Source: an uncultured Treponema sp. (GTDB taxonomy: Bacteria; Spirochaetota; Spirochaetia; Treponematales; Treponemataceae). Taken from it: DNA of 17,438 nt. Below, in pieces: positions 15,815-17,438 of the stretch. How positions within the stretch are numbered: the stretch's first letter is position 1; the number at the start of each line of letters is the position of its first letter. Position numbers and translations under genes: made by a program. The notes beneath the pieces are model-generated. The model made no database searches. It was not told the DNA's origin and worked only from the letters and a program-made list of their open reading frames with translations. The stretch lies in contig CALAEZ010000195.1 of NCBI GenBank assembly GCA_937891125.1, forward strand, positions 1 to 17,438, written 5' to 3'.

Positions 15815-16112
15815 TTTAGTAAAAAACTTACAGGGCTTGCAGTCGCAGGTAAATCAGCTAAAGGATGAGCTTGCGGATTTGACGGCAACCGGGTCTTCTG
15901 GTGGCAATATGGTGCGCGTGACGGTAAACGGTAAGTTTGAAATGACTGACATTTTTAATGACCCGATTGCAGTCGACCCGCGTGATGTTCCGATGCTGCA
16001 AGATTTAATTGTTGCCGCTCATCGCGATGCGCTTGATAAGATCCAGGAGTCAATTAAAGAAAAAGCCGGTCCGCTGCTTGGCGGCATGGACATCCCCGGA
16101 CTAAATCTGTAG
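15798..16112 (+). CDS. ybaB: YbaB/EbfC family nucleoid-associated protein
   Basis: 104 residues from the ATG at 15798 (103 if 15801 is used). YbaB/EbfC is a small dimeric DNA-binding protein. The sequence shows the family pattern: an N-terminal helix (NPFDLVKNLQGLQSQVNQLKDEL), a Gly-rich turn (TGSSGGNMVRVTVNGK), the IAVDPRDVPMLQDLIVAAHRDAL segment, and a Gly-rich C-terminus (LLGGMDIPGL). The gene overlaps dnaX by 17 bp in another frame and precedes recR by 8 bp; dnaX-ybaB-recR is a widespread bacterial gene order that links it to replication and repair. Confidence 0.92.
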   Translation: MMNPFDLVKNLQGLQSQVNQLKDELADLTATGSSGGNMVRVTVNGKFEMTDIFNDPIAVDPRDVPMLQDLIVAAHRDALDKIQESIKEKAGPLLGGMDIPGLNL

Positions 16113-16120
16113 GCATTTGT

Positions 16121-16711
16121 ATGAATGCGATTGATGAATTAACCGACAGCTTTTCTCGCTTACCTGGCATTGGTAAAAAGAGTGCGGGGCGGCTGGTAAA
16201 TTATATTTTGCGTGCCGACGGCGCCTGGGTGCAGCGCTTTGCCCGTCAGCTTGCAACCTTACAGGAAAAAATACGTCCGTGTGCTATTTGCGGCTCGTGG
16301 ACAGAAAGCGACATGTGCCCTCTATGCTCAGACCCGCTCCGTGACCACAGTCTTATTTGCGTGGTAGAGCAGCCACAGGATGTTGCCACCATAGAAAGTG
16401 CGCACGAGTACAGCGGTGTGTTCCATGTGCTTGGCGGCGTTATCGCCCCGCTCGAAGGTGTTGGCCCTGACCAGCTTCGCATAGCGCAACTTAGTGAACG
16501 AGTACGTGGTGGTGACGTAAAAGAAGTGATTTTAGCAACAAATCCTACGGTAGAAGGCGACACGACCGCCTTGTACATACAGCGGTTGCTTACCCAGTAC
16601 GAGGGCGTGCGTGTAACGCGCCTTGCAAGTGGCCTTCCGGTAGGTGGCGACCTTGAATATGCTGATAAGCTTACACTCGCGCGGAGCTTCCGTGGCAGGC
16701 AGGCTCTGTAA
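16121..16711 (+). CDS. recR: Recombination mediator protein RecR
   Basis: 196 residues, the usual RecR length. RecR forms a ring-shaped clamp that works with RecO/RecF to load RecA on gapped DNA. Seen in order: helix-hairpin-helix FSRLPGIGKKSAGRL (11-25), a four-cysteine zinc finger (C54, C57, C66, C69), a TOPRIM domain beginning SLICVVEQPQDV with the GGVIAPLEGVGPDQL segment, and the C-terminal RLASGLPVGGDLEYAD motif with the closing Arg-rich LARSFRGR. No clear Shine-Dalgarno sequence precedes the ATG; translation is probably coupled to ybaB, 8 bp upstream. Last gene of the dnaX operon. Confidence 0.96.
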   Translation: MNAIDELTDSFSRLPGIGKKSAGRLVNYILRADGAWVQRFARQLATLQEKIRPCAICGSWTESDMCPLCSDPLRDHSLICVVEQPQDVATIESAHEYSGVFHVLGGVIAPLEGVGPDQLRIAQLSERVRGGDVKEVILATNPTVEGDTTALYIQRLLTQYEGVRVTRLASGLPVGGDLEYADKLTLARSFRGRQAL

Positions 16712-16754
16712 GCAAAGAATGTCTGTCGCTAAAAAATGCGCGCGGTAGACAAAA

Positions 16755-16790
16755 AAAACGCCCTGCAAGCACTTTGCTGCAGGGCGTTTT
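16755..16790. terminator. Bidirectional terminator between recR and flaB
   Basis: Perfect 13-bp arms AAAACGCCCTGCA (16755-16767) and TGCAGGGCGTTTT (16778-16790) with a 10-base loop. Read on the minus strand the hairpin ends in eight T, a strong terminator for flaB; read on the plus strand it ends in four T and then GTATAT, a weaker stop for recR. Confidence 0.9.
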
Positions 16791-16813
16791 GTATATGGCT
16801 TATGCTGCTAGAA

Positions 16814-17438
16814 CTAGCGGAGCAAGCTCAATACATTCTGTGACTGCTGGTTTGCCTGAGCAATCATAGCAGTTCCAGCCTGTGTTAAGACCTGGTTCTT
16901 GGTGAAGTCTACCATTTCTTTTGCCATGTCGGTGTCACGGATGCGGCTCTCTGAAGCCTGGAGGTTTTCAGCACCGATGTCCAAACCAACAACGGTCTTT
17001 TCAAGGCGGTTCTGGTAAGCACCGAGGTCAGCACGCTGCTTGTTAATCTTCTTAAGAGCTTCGTCCAATGTACCGATTGCGCGGTTTGCACTGTCCGGAT
17101 CTTCCAAAGACATAATTTCCTCTGTTCCGAGATTGCGCAAGCCCAAAGAAGTTGCAGTCATAGTGCCGATGTAAACCTGAGTGCGCTGATCCATGTTAGC
17201 ACCAATGTGGAACCACATTGAAGCAGTTACGGTGTTTTCACCTGTCTGGCGTGCAAAGCGACCAGTGAGCATGTTCATACCGTTGAACTGAGCCTGGCTT
17301 GCGATGCGGTCAACTTCTGCAACGAGTGAAGAAACTTCAACCTGGATCTGCATACGGTCTTCTGCTGTGTAGATACCGTTAGATGACTGAACAGCAAGCT
17401 CGCGGATGCGCTGAATGATGTCAGTCGTTTCCTGCAAG
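16814..17438 (-). CDS. flaB: Flagellin, FlaB core filament protein (N-terminus outside window)
   Basis: The last 208 residues of a spirochaete FlaB; the frame is open to the window edge, and the TTG at 17435-17437 is an internal Leu codon. Comparison with the 286-residue T. pallidum FlaB as I recall it suggests about 80 N-terminal residues are missing. FlaB proteins build the core of the periplasmic flagellar filament. Seen: RIRELAVQSSNGIYTAEDRMQ (coiled-coil D1 segment), IASQAQFNGMNMLTGRF, the spirochaete-type central part SMWFHIGANMDQR, and the C-terminal D0/D1 helices (ALKKINKQRADLGAYQNRLE, SQNVLSLLR). The short variable region is typical of spirochaetes, in which filaments are not surface-exposed. 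It converges on recR across a bidirectional terminator. FlaB1, B2 and B3 cannot be distinguished here. Confidence 0.95.
   Translation of the reverse strand, partial: LQETTDIIQRIRELAVQSSNGIYTAEDRMQIQVEVSSLVAEVDRIASQAQFNGMNMLTGRFARQTGENTVTASMWFHIGANMDQRTQVYIGTMTATSLGLRNLGTEEIMSLEDPDSANRAIGTLDEALKKINKQRADLGAYQNRLEKTVVGLDIGAENLQASESRIRDTDMAKEMVDFTKNQVLTQAGTAMIAQANQQSQNVLSLLR

Noticed and set aside
16721..16750. Imperfect hairpin GTCTGTCGC/GCGGTAGAC downstream of recR
   Set aside because: On the plus strand it is followed by A residues rather than T, and the stem depends on two wobble pairs; the perfect terminator at 16755-16790 explains the region.

Overview
The window looks like chromosomal DNA from a gut- or rumen-type Treponema (Spirochaetota) with a GC content that is high for the genus. 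Reasons: a flagellin at the right edge that closely resembles the spirochaete FlaB core filament protein, a dnaX–ybaB–recR block with treponeme-like order, and an anaerobic lifestyle shown by a class III ribonucleotide reductase. Species is not determined; a pectin-using treponeme is a reasonable inference.

Left part (1–8.6 kb) is a rhamnogalacturonan-I / rhamnose utilisation region. Three tightly coupled + strand genes come first: a PL11 rhamnogalacturonan lyase (5' end outside the window), a CE4/NodB-type polysaccharide deacetylase, and a PcRGLX/YetA-like (PL26) exo-rhamnogalacturonan lyase. A strong hairpin terminator closes this operon. A convergent AraC-family regulator with a RhaS/RhaR-like cupin and HTH follows, and it is divergent from a FGGY kinase (probable rhamnulokinase) and rhamnulose-1-phosphate aldolase (RhaD), which also end in a strong terminator. 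Together these genes would cut the Rha–GalA backbone and channel released rhamnose to dihydroxyacetone phosphate and lactaldehyde. Rhamnose isomerase, a GH105 unsaturated-uronyl hydrolase and a transporter are not in the window.

Middle part (8.6–13.4 kb): nrdD and nrdG, the anaerobic ribonucleotide reductase and its radical-SAM activase, preceded by two tandem 16-bp palindromic sites spaced 32 bp apart that fit NrdR boxes. A GC-rich intergenic stretch with short direct and inverted repeats separates them from a convergent methyl-accepting chemotaxis protein.

Right part (13.4–17.4 kb): dnaX (with a very long Ala/Gln/Pro/Ser-rich linker and a promoter placed so that the mRNA may be leaderless), ybaB, recR, a bidirectional terminator, and the C-terminal part of flaB on the minus strand, cut by the window end. 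I see no tRNA, rRNA, CRISPR array, insertion sequence or phage gene. No gene-free stretch exceeds about 200 bases.
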